A stretch of 64,000 nt of DNA from Phycisphaeraceae bacterium (GTDB lineage: Bacteria; Planctomycetota; Phycisphaerae; Phycisphaerales; Phycisphaeraceae), in assembly GCA_020851465.1 (NCBI GenBank), contig JADZCR010000003.1, forward strand, positions 1 to 64,000, given 5' to 3'. Of the stretch, positions 45,416-53,888 are shown piece by piece (the stretch's first letter is position 1; each line of letters starts with the position of its first letter). The position numbers and the translations under genes were made by a program. Under the pieces are notes generated by a model. That model had not been told where the DNA came from. It did no database searches and worked only from the letters and a program-made list of their open reading frames with translations.

Positions 45416-47722
45416 ATGCAGTTCAAACGTCTTTGGTTCATTCTGGCTCTGGTCATCGTCGCATCATTCGGAGTGCTGGTTTACTACGGCGGAGAAATTT
45501 ACCGACAAGCTCCACCCGTTCCTGAACGTGTGGTTGTCAAAGACGGCGACTCCGTGCGTGTGCTGTTCACAGGCCAGGATATCAAAGACGGCCAGAACGT
45601 CTGGCAGTCCACCGGCGGTCAGGAGCTTGGCAGTATTTGGGGGCACGGCGCATACGTCGCGCCCGACTGGTCCGCGGATTACCTGCATCGACAGTCGGTG
45701 TGGATGCTGGACACCTGGGCACGTGAACAGAGCAAGGTGCCCTACTCCGCTCTCGATGCGGAATCTCAGGCAAAACTCCGCGCACGACTGGCGACAGAAA
45801 TTCGGGAGAACACCTACGACCCGAAAACGGGCGATTTGGTTGTTTCGCCCCTGCGAGCCAGTGCCATCGAGTTCGTCGGGTTGCATTACATCGGGCTGTA
45901 TGGAAATGATCCTACGCTCGACCACCTGCGCGATGCGTATGCCATGCCCGTCAACGTGGTCAAGGATCCCGAACGGCTGCGTCAGCTTGCAGCGTTCTTT
46001 TTCTGGACTTCGTGGGCCTGCTCGACCAATCGTCCGGGACAAGAAGTCACCTACAGCAGCAACTGGCCAGCCGAGGAGTTGATCGCCAACCGGCCCACCG
46101 GCGCGATCGTGGTCTGGTCGGTGCTGAGCTTCGTAGTACTGCTGGCCGGCATCGGCGCGATGGTGTGGTACCACGCTTCGCTCAAGAGGCACGAGACACT
46201 CGATGAAAACGGCCTGCCTGAGGAAGACCCTCTGCTGGCCCTCAAACCCACTCCTTCGATGAAGGCGACTCTGAAGTATTTCTGGATTGTCGGGGCACTG
46301 GTCGTGCTCCAGGCAGCTCTGGGCGCAGTATCAGCGCATTACGGCGTCGAGGGCAACGGTTTCTACGGCCTGCCTTTGGATACCTGGCTGCCGTATTCCG
46401 TCACCCGTACCTGGCACACGCAATTGGGCATCTTCTGGATCGCCACCGCGTGGCTGGCGACCGGACTGTTCATGGCTCCGGCCGTTTCAGGTTACGAACC
46501 CAAGTTCCAGCGAGCTGGCGTCAACATTCTCTTCGTCTGCCTGCTCATCATCGTGGCAGGATCCATGATTGGACAGTGGCTGGGTATTCAGCAAAAACTC
46601 GGCAACATATCCAACTTCTGGTTTGGACATCAAGGTTATGAGTATGTCGATCTGGGACGATTCTGGCAGATCTTCCTGGCTGCCGGCTTGTTCATCTGGC
46701 TGGGTTTGATGGTGCGGGCGATGTGGCCGGCGTTCAGCCATCCCGGTGAGCACAAACACCTGCTGGCGTTGTTCCTCATCTCCTCGCTCGCCATCGCCGC
46801 GTTTTACGGTGCCGGCCTTGTCTGGCAGCGACAAACCAATCTCGCCATCGCGGAATACTGGCGGTGGTGGGTGGTGCATCTCTGGGTCGAGGGTTTCTTC
46901 GAAGTCTTTGCAACCGTGGTCATCGCATTCCTGTTCACACGCATGGGATTGCTGCGTACCCTCACCGCAACCGCGTCTGTTCTGGCTGCCACGAGTGTGT
47001 TCCTGGCAGGCGGCATCATCGGCACGTTTCACCACCTTTACTTCTCCGGCACTCCCACAGCGGTGCTGGCACTGGGCGCCGTCTTCAGTGCTCTGGAGGT
47101 CGTGCCTCTGACGCTCATCGGTTTTGAGGCTTTTGAAAACCTCTCGCTGACCCGTGTCAAGCCGTGGGTGACCGCGTATAAGTGGCCGATCTACTTCTTC
47201 GTCGCGGTTTCCGTATGGAACCTCATCGGTGCGGGTTTGTTCGGCTTCCTCATCAACCCACCGATTGCGCTGTACTACATGCAGGGACTCAACACGACTC
47301 CGGTTCACGGACACGCGGCACTTTTTGGTGTGTACGGCATGCTCGGCCTGGGCCTCATGCTCTTCTGCCTTAAGGGACTGACTGTCCACCGTCAGTGGCG
47401 CACCGGCGCGCTTTCGTTTTCTTTCTGGACCATCAACATCGGTCTGGCTCTGATGATCATCCTGTCCCTCCTGCCAGTGGGCTTACTGCAAACACAGGCC
47501 AGCGTGGAGCACGGTATGTGGTACGCACGGTCGGCAGAGTTCATGCAGACGCCGGTCATGAGCTACCTGCGATGGATGCGTGTCATCGGTGACACCATCT
47601 TTGTAGCTGGTATCCTCGGCATGGGCTGGTTCGTCGTCGGTCTCAAGACCGGATGGTCACTCGTGAACGAGTCCGATGCTGTGGCTAAGGCATTCCCACA
47701 GGCTGTTCCGAGTCAGAATTAA
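45416..47722 (+). CDS. norZ: Quinol-dependent nitric oxide reductase (qNOR)
   Basis: 768 residues from ATG 45416 with AGGA nine bases before it. A fused single-chain enzyme: an N-terminal span, a soluble periplasmic region of about 200 residues (WQSTGGQELGSIWGHGAYVA), then a 12-span heme-copper-oxidase-type core. Heme and FeB ligands are visible in HLWVEGFFEVFATV, FHHLYFSG and HGHAALFGVYG, with the NOR glutamates in WVEGFFE. No cytochrome c motif (CxxCH) occurs, so electrons come from quinol. It reduces NO to N2O in the inner membrane. No other denitrification gene is adjacent, suggesting NO detoxification. The common alternative symbol is norB. Confidence 0.93.
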   Translation: MQFKRLWFILALVIVASFGVLVYYGGEIYRQAPPVPERVVVKDGDSVRVLFTGQDIKDGQNVWQSTGGQELGSIWGHGAYVAPDWSADYLHRQSVWMLDTWAREQSKVPYSALDAESQAKLRARLATEIRENTYDPKTGDLVVSPLRASAIEFVGLHYIGLYGNDPTLDHLRDAYAMPVNVVKDPERLRQLAAFFFWTSWACSTNRPGQEVTYSSNWPAEELIANRPTGAIVVWSVLSFVVLLAGIGAMVWYHASLKRHETLDENGLPEEDPLLALKPTPSMKATLKYFWIVGALVVLQAALGAVSAHYGVEGNGFYGLPLDTWLPYSVTRTWHTQLGIFWIATAWLATGLFMAPAVSGYEPKFQRAGVNILFVCLLIIVAGSMIGQWLGIQQKLGNISNFWFGHQGYEYVDLGRFWQIFLAAGLFIWLGLMVRAMWPAFSHPGEHKHLLALFLISSLAIAAFYGAGLVWQRQTNLAIAEYWRWWVVHLWVEGFFEVFATVVIAFLFTRMGLLRTLTATASVLAATSVFLAGGIIGTFHHLYFSGTPTAVLALGAVFSALEVVPLTLIGFEAFENLSLTRVKPWVTAYKWPIYFFVAVSVWNLIGAGLFGFLINPPIALYYMQGLNTTPVHGHAALFGVYGMLGLGLMLFCLKGLTVHRQWRTGALSFSFWTINIGLALMIILSLLPVGLLQTQASVEHGMWYARSAEFMQTPVMSYLRWMRVIGDTIFVAGILGMGWFVVGLKTGWSLVNESDAVAKAFPQAVPSQN

Positions 47723-47733
47723 CCGCGACAAAA

Positions 47734-47789
47734 AAATCATTCCACGGAAAACCCGGATGTATAACGCATCCCCCGTGTAATGATTTTGA
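47734..47789 (+). terminator. Branched hairpin terminator after norZ
   Basis: AAATCATTCCACGG (47734-47747) and CCGTGTAATGATTT (47773-47786) pair at 13 of 14 positions. A second hairpin GGATG/CATCC (47755-47771) lies in the loop. The stem ends in ATTTTG on the right and is preceded by seven A on the left, so it could work in both directions. The rest of the gap to 48027 shows only weak overlapping short frames. Confidence 0.5.
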
Positions 47790-48027
47790 TGCGGATGCCG
47801 TCATTCCTGAGAAAGTGGACGGATGCTGAATACTCCATGGGAAACCGCGGGCATTGGCTGCTCTTTCCGCGGCAAATCAGCGGCTTTCGCCTAGATAGGG
47901 TTTACTTAAGCCGAGCCGACAGGAAGTTCAACTCCGCCATTCCGGACATAGCGAGCTTGACCACTTCCCGCACGGGTTCGATACTGACAGTCCGGCCGTC
48001 GAAAGACGTGCCGATGGGAGCAACCGC

Positions 48028-49137
48028 ATGACGACTCTCCGTTGGGCCACACCACTGGTGCTGGCCGCCGCCGTTCTGACCGGCTGCCAACACTCAACCC
48101 CGACCGCCAGCAGCACAAGTGCCGTCGAAGCCCCGCCCGTACAGCCCGTACAGGTGGACACCTTGCAAAAGCTGGGCTACACACAGCGATGGGTTACTGA
48201 TCTGACGATCCGTCCCAATGAATGGATCAGTCAGATCACGCTGCTCAACGATCAGTTGATCGTCATCCAGCAACCGTCAAACCTGGTGCGTGCCGTCAGC
48301 GTGCGTGATGGCTCAACCTTGTGGCGTAACGTCGTGGGTGAAGCGACGGATGAGTTATATGAACCGGTTCGCATTGGCAACCGGATTTACATCAACACCG
48401 GCCATCGTGTTTACGCCATTGCCGCTGACACAGGAACGAAGCTGAGCATCGGCGATCTGCAATCTTCCGTAGCCGATGGTCCCGCGGTCAGTGGTTTGAA
48501 TCTCATTTTCGGCAGCCTCACAGGAAAGATTTTCGCGCATAGCACCGTCACCGGACACAGCGCGTGGGTGATGAGCACGCCGGAAGGCATTCTGGTCCGA
48601 CCGGTGGTGGATGGGAACGACGTCTTCGTCGCGGATCGTGCTGGTAATTACAAGATGCTCTCGACCACGGGAGAACTGCTCTGGTACGGACGGGCGTTGG
48701 CGCAGATATCAGCCAAACCGATCCTCAACGCCAATGGTGTTTTTGTCGCCAGCGACGATCAGACGTTCCGAGCTTTGAATCGGATCAATGGTAAAGACCG
48801 CTGGACATACCGCGCAACGGCTGCTCTACGGGGATCGCCGACCGCACTGGGCGGCACTCTCTACCTGCCTCTGCCCACCGGTGAACTGGCTGCGATCGAC
48901 CCTCTCAACGGAGCAGAGCTCTGGAAGTTACCCGGCAAACCGACCCCCCTGCTGCTCAATGACCAGAAACTTCTACTCTATACCTCCGCGAGCCTCCTGC
49001 TGGTGGATAACCAGTCGAGCAAGACACTCATGCAAGTGCCCATCGCCCCGGTTCAGAAGGTGATGGTCGGCCCGGACAACAGCCTGATCCTCATCGCGGC
49101 GGATGGCCAAGTTCAGCGTCTTGATAAGGGACAATAA
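48028..49137 (+). CDS. PQQ-like beta-propeller lipoprotein (BamB-type fold)
   Basis: 369 residues. The signal peptide ends in VLTGCQHS, a good lipobox. Seven or eight propeller blades follow, marked by repeats such as VRDGSTLWRNVVG, TTGELLWYGRALAQ, INGKDRWTYRAT and LNGAELWKLPG, all with the family's W motif. The fold matches BamB, an outer-membrane-protein assembly subunit, and PQQ dehydrogenase-like sensors. No bam genes are near. Cofactor residues are not evident, so a binding or scaffold role at the outer membrane is the best guess. Confidence 0.8.
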   Translation: MTTLRWATPLVLAAAVLTGCQHSTPTASSTSAVEAPPVQPVQVDTLQKLGYTQRWVTDLTIRPNEWISQITLLNDQLIVIQQPSNLVRAVSVRDGSTLWRNVVGEATDELYEPVRIGNRIYINTGHRVYAIAADTGTKLSIGDLQSSVADGPAVSGLNLIFGSLTGKIFAHSTVTGHSAWVMSTPEGILVRPVVDGNDVFVADRAGNYKMLSTTGELLWYGRALAQISAKPILNANGVFVASDDQTFRALNRINGKDRWTYRATAALRGSPTALGGTLYLPLPTGELAAIDPLNGAELWKLPGKPTPLLLNDQKLLLYTSASLLLVDNQSSKTLMQVPIAPVQKVMVGPDNSLILIAADGQVQRLDKGQ

Positions 49138-49264
49138 ATCCGTCATCTGCGACAAGACCCGATACCCCCGACAGCCTTGGACATGCCGATGCGGTACATT
49201 CCGAGTGATAGCCGACGTTCGGCATGTCTGGGCACCCCCGCCTGTTATTTTTGAGCTTCACACC

Positions 49265-50863
49265 ATGTCCGATCTCGTTCGCATCAAGCGTGCTTTGATT
49301 TCCGTTTCCGACAAGACCGATCTGGTCCCATTTGCCAAGCGGTTGGCTGCACATGGGGTGCAGATCATCTCGACCGGCGGAACTGCTAAGACTCTTGAAC
49401 AGGCTGGCGTCGTGGTCATGTCCATCGATCAGGTCACCCAGTTTCCTGAGATGATGGGCGGCAGACTCAAGACGCTCCACCCCCGTGTTCACGGCGGACT
49501 GCTCGCACTGCGGGATAACGCAGAGCATGTCCGCTCGATGAATGAGCACGGCATCGAAGCGATCGACCTGGTCTGCGTGAACCTGTACCCCTTTGAAAAA
49601 ACAATTGCACAGCCCGGCGTCAGTGACGAACACGCCATCGAAAATATCGACATCGGCGGGCCAAGCATGATCCGATCGGCAGCGAAAAATCATCGCTTTG
49701 TAGCCGTCGTCACCGACCCCTCTCAGTATGACTTTGTCTGCCGTGATATTGACGATCATCAAGGCGCAACAACGCTGGACCTGCGTCGCAGGCTGGCGAA
49801 CTCGGCATTCGCCCGCACCGCAGCCTATGACGCAGCAATTGCCGCATGGATGAGACAGCGCGAGTTTGGCGGCCCCAGCGGTGGACGGTTCCCGGATATT
49901 CTCGCGCCGCGATATAACCGCGTGCCCTACCAACTGCGCTACGGCGAAAATCCCCATCAGAACGGTGCGGTGTACGCTGATCCGAACTGGGACGAGGCCA
50001 ACATCGTCCGGGCCAGGCAGCTTCACGGTATCCCGTTATCGTTCTGCAATCTTTACGATGCCGACGGAGCCTTGGAACTGGTAAAGGAAATCGACTCCTC
50101 CAGACACGCTGGAGCTGCGGTCATCAAACACGCGAATCCATGCGGTTTCGCGGTGGCGTCCGATCTACCGACTGCCTTTCAGAAGGCCTATGAAGGGGAT
50201 CCGGTCGCGGCATTTGGCGGCATCATCGCGTTGAATCGTCCGGTCGATCTTGTCACCGCTGAAAAAATCACCGCGGTGAAGCACAAACTCGATGTGATCC
50301 TCGCCCCTTCGTTTGATGCGGACGCCTTAAAACTACTCCAGGACCGCTGGAAGAACACGCGTCTTCTGGCTGTGGGTCCATTGCCCGATCCAGCCCGCCG
50401 CACGACGGAAATGGCGTTGAAGCAAATTGCCGGGGGACTGCTTGCTCAGGACAAGGACCTTGCCCCGTTCGATCCAACCGAATGGAAACATGTCGCCGGC
50501 CCAGCGCCGAGTGATGCCACACTGGCTGACCTGCGGTTGGCAGCCATTGCGGTCAAGCATCTCAAGTCAAACGCGGTGTGCCTGGTGAAGGATCAGATGT
50601 TGATCGGTGCCGGCGCGGGGCAGATGGACCGACTGGCGAGTTGTCGCTTGGCGGTCGAGAAAGCCGGCCACCGGATTCAAGGTGCGGCTGCTGCGAGTGA
50701 CGCATTTTTCCCCTTCCGAGATGGACCGGACATTCTCATCAAGGCAGGGGTCAAGTCGATCGTACAGCCCGGCGGCAGCGTCAAAGACGCCGACACCATT
50801 GCTGCATGCAATGAAGCAGGCATCACGATGTTATTTACCGGCCGGCGACACTTCCGGCATTGA
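49265..50863 (+). CDS. purH: Bifunctional AICAR formyltransferase / IMP cyclohydrolase
   Basis: 532 residues from ATG 49265; the longer frame overlaps the end of the propeller gene. The N-terminal IMP cyclohydrolase domain has RALISVSDKTDLVPFAKRL and STGGTAKTLEQAGV. The C-terminal transformylase has the catalytic KHANPCGFAV (Lys-His) and the ending DGPDILIKAGVKSIVQPGGS. It performs the last two steps of IMP synthesis. It converges with pyrF, 15 bases apart. Confidence 0.96.
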   Translation: MSDLVRIKRALISVSDKTDLVPFAKRLAAHGVQIISTGGTAKTLEQAGVVVMSIDQVTQFPEMMGGRLKTLHPRVHGGLLALRDNAEHVRSMNEHGIEAIDLVCVNLYPFEKTIAQPGVSDEHAIENIDIGGPSMIRSAAKNHRFVAVVTDPSQYDFVCRDIDDHQGATTLDLRRRLANSAFARTAAYDAAIAAWMRQREFGGPSGGRFPDILAPRYNRVPYQLRYGENPHQNGAVYADPNWDEANIVRARQLHGIPLSFCNLYDADGALELVKEIDSSRHAGAAVIKHANPCGFAVASDLPTAFQKAYEGDPVAAFGGIIALNRPVDLVTAEKITAVKHKLDVILAPSFDADALKLLQDRWKNTRLLAVGPLPDPARRTTEMALKQIAGGLLAQDKDLAPFDPTEWKHVAGPAPSDATLADLRLAAIAVKHLKSNAVCLVKDQMLIGAGAGQMDRLASCRLAVEKAGHRIQGAAAASDAFFPFRDGPDILIKAGVKSIVQPGGSVKDADTIAACNEAGITMLFTGRRHFRH

Positions 50864-50878
50864 AGTCGAATCCCACGA

Positions 50879-51802
50879 CTACAGAAGTGCGCTGATTTCG
50901 GCTTTCATCTTGACCGCGGCGGCTTCAATTGCTCCCATCCAGTCATCAGTCGCCGGCTTTTCGTAAGCGTAAAGAACAGAACGGCTCGCGGTGATAATCG
51001 CGCCATGGCCATCAGCATTGAAGCACGCCCGCACATCATCAGCTTTGCCGCCCTGGGCACCGAATCCGGGAACCAGAAAAATCTGATGCGGCATCAGCTC
51101 GCGCAGTCGTCTGGCGTCTTCGGCTTTGGTTGCGCCGACCACTGCACCAAGCAGGCTGAAACCACTCTGCCCGATGTTTCCCGGCTGATCTCCAAGCCTG
51201 GCGATCAATGCCGCGACAGCATCAGCGACACTGCGACCATCGGCGAGTTGCAGCGTCTGTATCGCATCACCGCCGGGATTACTGGTGCGCACGAGGGCAA
51301 AGAGACCCTTCTGATGAGCGCGAGCAGCATCAATGAATGGCTGAATGCTGTCATCACCCAGGTATGCGTTGATCGTCAACGCGTCGGGCGCAGCAGGTTC
51401 ATCCAGATCGGCAAACGGCGCATCGGTGAGGCAGCCCGCGGCATAATGCTCCGCGCTGATGCCGATGTCCCCGCGTTTCGCATCTCCGATGATGAGCAGA
51501 CCAAGGTTGGCGGCTTCGTTGACGAGCGTATGGTAAAGCTGGACTCCCGGCCAAAGATAACGCTCAAAACAGGCGGACTGGAGTTTGATGCAGGCCGCAT
51601 GAGGAGCGACGGCATGGAGAACGCCGGAACAATACTCATGAATGGCGGCAAGTCGGATGCCCGCATGAGGTGAGTCATCCGCATCCCGATGTTTGGCGCG
51701 AACAGATGAAGGCAGACGTTCCCAGACGGGGTCGATGCCGACACAGACCGGCGATCCCTTCTCGCGACACTTGGCCGTCAGACGGTCGGCGAATGATTCG
51801 AT
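50879..51802 (-). CDS. pyrF: Orotidine 5'-phosphate decarboxylase, type 2
   Basis: The frame is open from TTG 51880, but the family's start (IESFADRLTAKCREKGSPVC) begins about 26 codons later. FVGIDP-type CVGIDPVW, the catalytic IGDAKRGDIGISAEHYA and LVPGFGAQGGKADDVRACF are clear. It decarboxylates OMP to UMP. Strikingly, the best ribosome site (CAGGAG) is seven bases before an ATC at 51802, with no ATG in range; GTG 51835 or 51832 are other options. I give the ATC position as most likely but am unsure. It is the last gene of the ABC transporter operon. Confidence 0.9.
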   Translation of the reverse strand: MESFADRLTAKCREKGSPVCVGIDPVWERLPSSVRAKHRDADDSPHAGIRLAAIHEYCSGVLHAVAPHAACIKLQSACFERYLWPGVQLYHTLVNEAANLGLLIIGDAKRGDIGISAEHYAAGCLTDAPFADLDEPAAPDALTINAYLGDDSIQPFIDAARAHQKGLFALVRTSNPGGDAIQTLQLADGRSVADAVAALIARLGDQPGNIGQSGFSLLGAVVGATKAEDARRLRELMPHQIFLVPGFGAQGGKADDVRACFNADGHGAIITASRSVLYAYEKPATDDWMGAIEAAAVKMKAEISALL

Positions 51803-51818
51803 GGTAAATCTCCTGCGA

Positions 51819-52838
51819 TTAACTTTCGACACCACGACCGAGTTGCGGTCGAAGCATCCACAAAAAGGCTGGCCCACCAATCAGAGCAGTAAAGATACCC
51901 ATAGGCAGGCGTCCAATGTGAAGTTTATACGCAAGAATCGAGCTGGCCATATCCGCTCCGAGAATTAACACGGCACCGATCATGGCCGCAGCTACGATCA
52001 ACGCGCGATGCGACGGCCCAAGCAGCAGTCTGGCGACATGCGGGGCGATAAGCCCGACAAACGAAATGGGGCCGGCCAGCACCACGGCTCCCGCGGCAAG
52101 CACTGTGGAAACGACAAACAGAATGACGCGCAACGCCCGCAGCGGAACACCGAGGCTCTCCGCCTCAACCTCGGAAAAGGTTGCAGCATCCATCGCCTGC
52201 CCCCAGATCAGCATGGTGATGATGGATAGCCCCGCAACTCCAGTGACCGCCAGGTACACCCAACGGTCGAGTCCTTCCTCGATATATCCCAGCATCCATC
52301 GCGCCACATCCTGCACCGCCCCACCGGGGACGAGTTGCTGGAGGATCATGATGAACGCGCCGCTGATCGTGCTGAGCACGACACCCACGAGTAACAAACC
52401 GATTGGATCAATCGTGCCGCGTCTGCGACTTGCGATAAAGACGACAAGCATGGTGACGCCGGCCCCTAGCGTGGCGCCGATCTGTGTGGCCCCCATATGA
52501 CGATGAATGTAATACCCCAGCGCAAGCTGCGCCATGACCCCCACACCAGCTCCCGTGGAAAGACCGAGGATGAATGGCTCCGCCAGTGGATTGCGCAACA
52601 ACGCCTGAAGGGCAACGCCGCTCACCGCCAGCGACGATCCAACAACGATGGCCGAAAACATCCGGAGGCGGCGCAGCTCCAGGACGGAATCATCTCCCGG
52701 CCAGCCGAAATCCTGAGTACCCACACAGAGGCGCAGGAGGGAGATGGCTGCCAGTATCAGCAGCAGCACCAGAAGAATCGCCGCGGTGCGCGCCAGCCCG
52801 TCGGACTTTGTGTCAGGGAGCAGGCCGGGTGACGTCAT
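51819..52838 (-). CDS. FecCD-type ABC transporter permease
   Basis: 339 residues from ATG 52838, which overlaps the end of the binding-protein gene by 26 bases. About nine to ten hydrophobic spans. RLRMFSAIVVGSSLAVSGVA, LLRNPLAEPFILGLSTGAG, GVPLRALRVILFV and ISFVGLIAPHVARLLLG belong to the BtuC/FhuB/FecCD family, including the ATPase-coupling loop. It should move an iron chelate, cobalamin or heme across the inner membrane. No ATP-binding subunit is encoded in the window, so it must borrow one. Confidence 0.9.
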   Translation of the reverse strand: MTSPGLLPDTKSDGLARTAAILLVLLLILAAISLLRLCVGTQDFGWPGDDSVLELRRLRMFSAIVVGSSLAVSGVALQALLRNPLAEPFILGLSTGAGVGVMAQLALGYYIHRHMGATQIGATLGAGVTMLVVFIASRRRGTIDPIGLLLVGVVLSTISGAFIMILQQLVPGGAVQDVARWMLGYIEEGLDRWVYLAVTGVAGLSIITMLIWGQAMDAATFSEVEAESLGVPLRALRVILFVVSTVLAAGAVVLAGPISFVGLIAPHVARLLLGPSHRALIVAAAMIGAVLILGADMASSILAYKLHIGRLPMGIFTALIGGPAFLWMLRPQLGRGVES

Positions 52839-53847
52839 GGTGTGGCTGCTTTTCAGACGGCGCGGTTGCGGCATTGGCCGCCATCGCATGGTCAATCTGA
52901 GCTGCAAGCTCAGGGTGAATGGCTTTGGCGATCGCCACCGATACACGACCAATGGTTGTGCTGGGCAACATCGCAGCGGGATCGTTGATCAGATGAATTC
53001 GACCGTGAGTTACAGCCGGTACATCGAGCCCTTTCAGGTTGGAAAGCCGACTGTCGGTATCAATGGAGCCTAGAGCCGACGCGCCGGGAGAAACGATGAG
53101 AATCACGTCCGGCTTAAGCCCCAGCACCATCTCACGGTCGAGCGTGACGTAACCAAGTTTTTCGTCTTTGAGCACATTGATACCGCCAGCCCGCTTGATG
53201 AGTTCATCAAGGATGGTGTGAGGTCCGCTGCCTCCAAGCTCTGTTGTGCTGATCAGTGCGAGCACGCGAGGCTTGGGTTCAACCCCTGAGGTAAAGTCAC
53301 TCAGCTTGGCGAGATCCATGAGCAACTTATATTTGACGTTCTGAGCCGTTTCCGTGATCTGGAAGTGATAACCAAGGCTCGGCTCATCCGGCTGCGTGGT
53401 CGGTATTACTTCCTCTCGGTAAAGAATGTTGGCAACCTCGCTGGTGTTATTCGGAGAGGGATAGGAGAGAAGATCGAACTTCTCCTTGTCCGCCAGTTCG
53501 CGCAGACGAGGCGGCACGCCATCCTTGCCCGTCATCATCACTACGACTGTCGGTCGGAGTCGAATGACCGCCTCGGAGTCGATATCCAGAAAATTGCCGA
53601 CCTTGGGTATGTCGGCAGGCGCGACATTGTCGTTCTCCGCTACTCCGACGATGGCTGCTTTCTCACCAAGATCAATCAACATTTGCGTCAGTGCCGGCGC
53701 AAGGCTGATGATCCGCACCGGCTCGACAGTCGGCGTGATCTCCATATCCTCCGTCATCACTTCATCAGGCGGCTGATCGCAGCCAGCCAGCATCAGGATG
53801 CCGATCAACGGCAGAAGCAGAGTAAGTGCCCGGAATCGCATCAACAT
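52813..53847 (-). CDS. BtuF/FhuD-like substrate-binding lipoprotein
   Basis: 344 residues from ATG 53847, eight bases after AGGA. The signal peptide ends LMLAGCDQP (lipobox). The class III binding-protein fold follows: VRIISLAPALTQMLIDLG, VGVAENDNVAPADIPKVGNF, LRPTVVVMM and the long inter-lobe helix, then GLDVPAVTHGRIHLIND. Ligand could be cobalamin, heme or a ferric siderophore; no discriminating residue is seen. No cobalamin riboswitch lies upstream. Partner of the overlapping permease. Confidence 0.87.
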   Translation of the reverse strand: MLMRFRALTLLLPLIGILMLAGCDQPPDEVMTEDMEITPTVEPVRIISLAPALTQMLIDLGEKAAIVGVAENDNVAPADIPKVGNFLDIDSEAVIRLRPTVVVMMTGKDGVPPRLRELADKEKFDLLSYPSPNNTSEVANILYREEVIPTTQPDEPSLGYHFQITETAQNVKYKLLMDLAKLSDFTSGVEPKPRVLALISTTELGGSGPHTILDELIKRAGGINVLKDEKLGYVTLDREMVLGLKPDVILIVSPGASALGSIDTDSRLSNLKGLDVPAVTHGRIHLINDPAAMLPSTTIGRVSVAIAKAIHPELAAQIDHAMAANAATAPSEKQPHHDVTRPAP

Positions 53848-53888
53848 AGTCGTCATCCTAAATCCAGCGAGGGTAGCGTCAAAGCCGC

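Noticed and set aside
47902..48027. Minus-strand stretch reading APIGTSFDGRTVSIEPVREV and on to a stop
   Set aside because: The composition is protein-like, but no usable start codon exists outside the start of the lipoprotein gene on the other strand.
47780..48031. Plus-strand frame whose stop overlaps the ATG of the propeller lipoprotein (ATGA)
   Set aside because: Overlap looked like translational coupling, but the protein resembles nothing, begins within the norZ terminator and has no ribosome site.
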